Source: VRUE01 sp036403515
GTDB lineage: Bacteria; Actinomycetota; Thermoleophilia; Solirubrobacterales; 70-9
Length of the DNA stretch: 39,825 nt
Assembly: GCA_036403515.1 (NCBI GenBank)
Contig: DASWQV010000075.1
Span: 1 to 39,825 of the forward strand
Reading direction: 5' to 3'
The notes beneath the pieces were generated by a model that saw only the letters and a list, made by a program, of their open reading frames with translations, made no database searches and was not told the DNA's origin. This document shows, one piece after another, positions 38,454 to 39,825 of the stretch (positions are counted from its first letter, which is position 1; every line of letters starts with the position of its first letter). Both the position numbers and the translations under genes were made by a program.

Positions 38454-39284
38454 ATGGGACTTCTTGATGGGAAAGCCGCGATCGTCACCGGTTCGGCGCG
38501 AGGGATCGGCCGGGCGACCGCCGAACTCTTCGCCGCCGAGGGCGCCAAGGTACTGATCAACGACCTCGACGCCGACGTCGCCGAGCAGGCTGCCGGGGAG
38601 ATCAACGGTGAAACCGCCGTCCACGCCGGCGACCTGACCCAGCCCGAGGCCGCGGACAAGCTCGTCGCTGCCGCGGTCGACGCCTTCGGTGCGGTCGACA
38701 TCGTCGTCAACAACGCCGGCTACACCTGGGACGGCGTCGCCCACAAGATGACCGACGAGCAATTCCAGGCGATGATCGACATCCACACGGTCGTGCCGTT
38801 CCGGGTCGCCCGGGCGCTCGCGCCCCACTGGCGTGAGGCCGCCAAGGCGGAGCGAGGCGAAGACAAAGAGGTCTTCCGCAAGCTGATCAACGTCTCCTCC
38901 ACCTCAGGCACGATGGGCAACGCCGGCCAGGTCAACTACTCGACCGCGAAGATGGCCGTCGTCGGCCTGACCAAAACCCTCGCCAAGGAGTGGGGCCAGT
39001 TCAAGATAAACGTCAACGCCGTAGCCTTCGGCTTCGTCGAAACCCGCCTCACCGCCGCCAAGGAGGAGGGCGAGGAGATGACCGCCCCGGGTGGCGAGAA
39101 GATCGAGCTGGGCATCCCGGAGCAGATGCGGGCGATGGCCTCCGCGATCATCCCGCTCGGGCGCCCTGCCACCCCGGAGGAGGCATCGGGCCCGGTGCTC
39201 TTCCTCGCCTCGCCGCTGGCCAACTACGTGCAGGGTCAGGTGCTCAACGTCACCGGCGGCATGTTCGGGGGGATGTACACCTGA
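38454..39284 (+). CDS. Short-chain dehydrogenase/reductase, FabG-like
   Basis: 276 residues from ATG 38454, preceded by GGAAGAGGAG. SDR motifs: VTGSARGIGRA (cofactor), NNAGYTWDGV, and YSTAK (catalytic Tyr and Lys). An insert around residues 118-150 (HWREAAKAERGEDKEVFRK) makes it longer than typical FabG (~245), as in 3-oxoacyl-ACP reductase-like or peroxisomal HSD-type SDRs. An operator matching the tetR promoter site suggests control by the TetR at 7836-8438. It is coupled to the F420 nitroreductase-like gene downstream. Confidence 0.88.
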   Translation: MGLLDGKAAIVTGSARGIGRATAELFAAEGAKVLINDLDADVAEQAAGEINGETAVHAGDLTQPEAADKLVAAAVDAFGAVDIVVNNAGYTWDGVAHKMTDEQFQAMIDIHTVVPFRVARALAPHWREAAKAERGEDKEVFRKLINVSSTSGTMGNAGQVNYSTAKMAVVGLTKTLAKEWGQFKINVNAVAFGFVETRLTAAKEEGEEMTAPGGEKIELGIPEQMRAMASAIIPLGRPATPEEASGPVLFLASPLANYVQGQVLNVTGGMFGGMYT

Positions 39285-39766
39285 GTCCCCAGGCGACAGG
39301 TGACAGGCGTCCGCCCCGCTATCTCGACATAGCGGACAGGATCTGGCCTGTCACCCGTCGCTTCATGGGCCTTCACACCGCCCTCTACAAGGCAAGCGGC
39401 GGCCGCCTCGGCCACGAGGTCCCCGGCGGCCCCGGCAAGATGTTGCTGCTCGACCACGTTGGGGCCAAGAGCGGCACCAAACGCACCTCGCCCCTGCTCT
39501 ACGTCCGGGACGGAGACGACCTCGTGGTCATCGCCTCCAAGGGCGGCTATCCCAAGAACCCAGCGTGGTTCTACAACCTCAAGGCCAATCCGGATACAAC
39601 CGTGCAGGTAGGCCGCCGCCACCTCAAAGTCCACGCCCGCGTAGCTAAGCCCGACGAGCGAGACCGCCTCTGGAAGCTGGCAGTAAAGGCATACCGCGGC
39701 TACGAGGACTACCAGGCCCGCAGCAAGGGCCGCGAAATACCACTCGTCATCCTGGAGCCGCGCTGA
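39281..39766 (+). CDS. Ddn-like F420(H2)-dependent nitroreductase/quinone reductase
   Basis: About 160 residues. The core LLLDHVGAKSGTKRTSPLLYVRDGDDLVVIASKGGYPKNPAWFYNL and AYRGYEDYQARSKGREIPLVILEP is the DUF385/Ddn family, whose members use deazaflavin F420H2 to reduce quinones or nitroaromatics. The start is unclear: CTG 39281 overlaps the SDR stop (CTGA), while ATG 39365 would cut off ~28 residues that fit the family N-terminus (LDIADRIWPVTRRFMGLH). Implies the host makes F420. Likely part of the SDR transcript. Confidence 0.85.
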   Translation: MSPQATGDRRPPRYLDIADRIWPVTRRFMGLHTALYKASGGRLGHEVPGGPGKMLLLDHVGAKSGTKRTSPLLYVRDGDDLVVIASKGGYPKNPAWFYNLKANPDTTVQVGRRHLKVHARVAKPDERDRLWKLAVKAYRGYEDYQARSKGREIPLVILEPR

Positions 39767-39797
39767 CGAGTAGGGACGCGGCCCCCTCTCCCAGAGG

Positions 39798-39815
39798 CGG
39801 GGCGACCACGCCCCG
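39798..39815. terminator. Hairpin downstream of the F420 nitroreductase-like gene
   Basis: CGGGGCG (39798-39804) and CGCCCCG (39809-39815) pair perfectly across an ACCA loop, 31 bp after the stop. There is no T-tract; possible transcription terminator. Confidence 0.4.
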
Positions 39816-39825
39816 ACTCAAGCCC

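Overview
The window reads as chromosome of a high-GC actinobacterium. The closest stylistic match is the Thermoleophilia/Solirubrobacterales group; this is inference, since no rRNA or other phylogenetic marker is present. Supporting signs are an actinobacterial-type HemQ, a PimA-like glycosyltransferase, a holin-X/DUF3618/DUF4235-like gene trio, a Ddn-like F420 enzyme, abundant acyl-CoA metabolism, and at least 14 genes whose start codon lies only 6-9 nt downstream of a TANNNT -10 box (probable leaderless transcripts).

Left part (1-9.3 kb): the start of a secreted protein, hemQ, an alkaline-phosphatase-like polytopic membrane protein, a PimA-like glycosyltransferase fused to a flippase-like membrane domain, a DegV protein, the iron-sulfur trio erpA/grxD/bolA, three small membrane-associated genes, and a nitrilase-tetR operon. 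A 16-bp TetR-type operator lies upstream of the nitrilase, and a near-identical one lies 29 kb away upstream of an SDR gene.

Middle (9.3-23.3 kb): a large class III cyclase/AAA/TPR signalling protein, two paralogous SDRs flanking an NAD-dependent epimerase, and a lipid-catabolism locus. The catabolic locus has a minus-strand block of enoyl-CoA hydratase, acyl-CoA carboxyltransferase, BKACE, alpha-methylacyl-CoA racemase-like and MerR genes. Divergent from it are two acyl-CoA dehydrogenases. The set suits beta-oxidation of branched acyl chains.

Island (23.24-31.96 kb): an integrative element sits in the 3' end of the second acyl-CoA dehydrogenase gene. The last 39 bp of that gene recur imperfectly at 31925-31964. 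Two 23-bp arm-type repeats lie just inside the ends. Cargo: a tyrosine integrase with a frameshift, an excisionase-like protein, two XRE regulators, a zinc-hook ABC ATPase of the AAA_13 (PrrC/RloC-like) group broken by two frameshifts, a DUF4062 protein with an unrecognised partner and a leader peptide, and a DUF7718-like pair facing a ribbon-helix-helix-like gene. The integrase frame runs through the attachment core. In the excised circle it would continue into an open tail encoded at the other end of the island. The cargo resembles a partly decayed defence island.

Right part (32-39.8 kb): a ROK protein translationally coupled to a secreted peptidoglycan amidase, an MBL-like protein, SixA-like phosphatase, DUF4234, VOC, GNAT and methyltransferase genes, then an SDR preceded by the second TetR-type operator and a Ddn-like F420 nitroreductase. 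No tRNA, rRNA or CRISPR array was seen.
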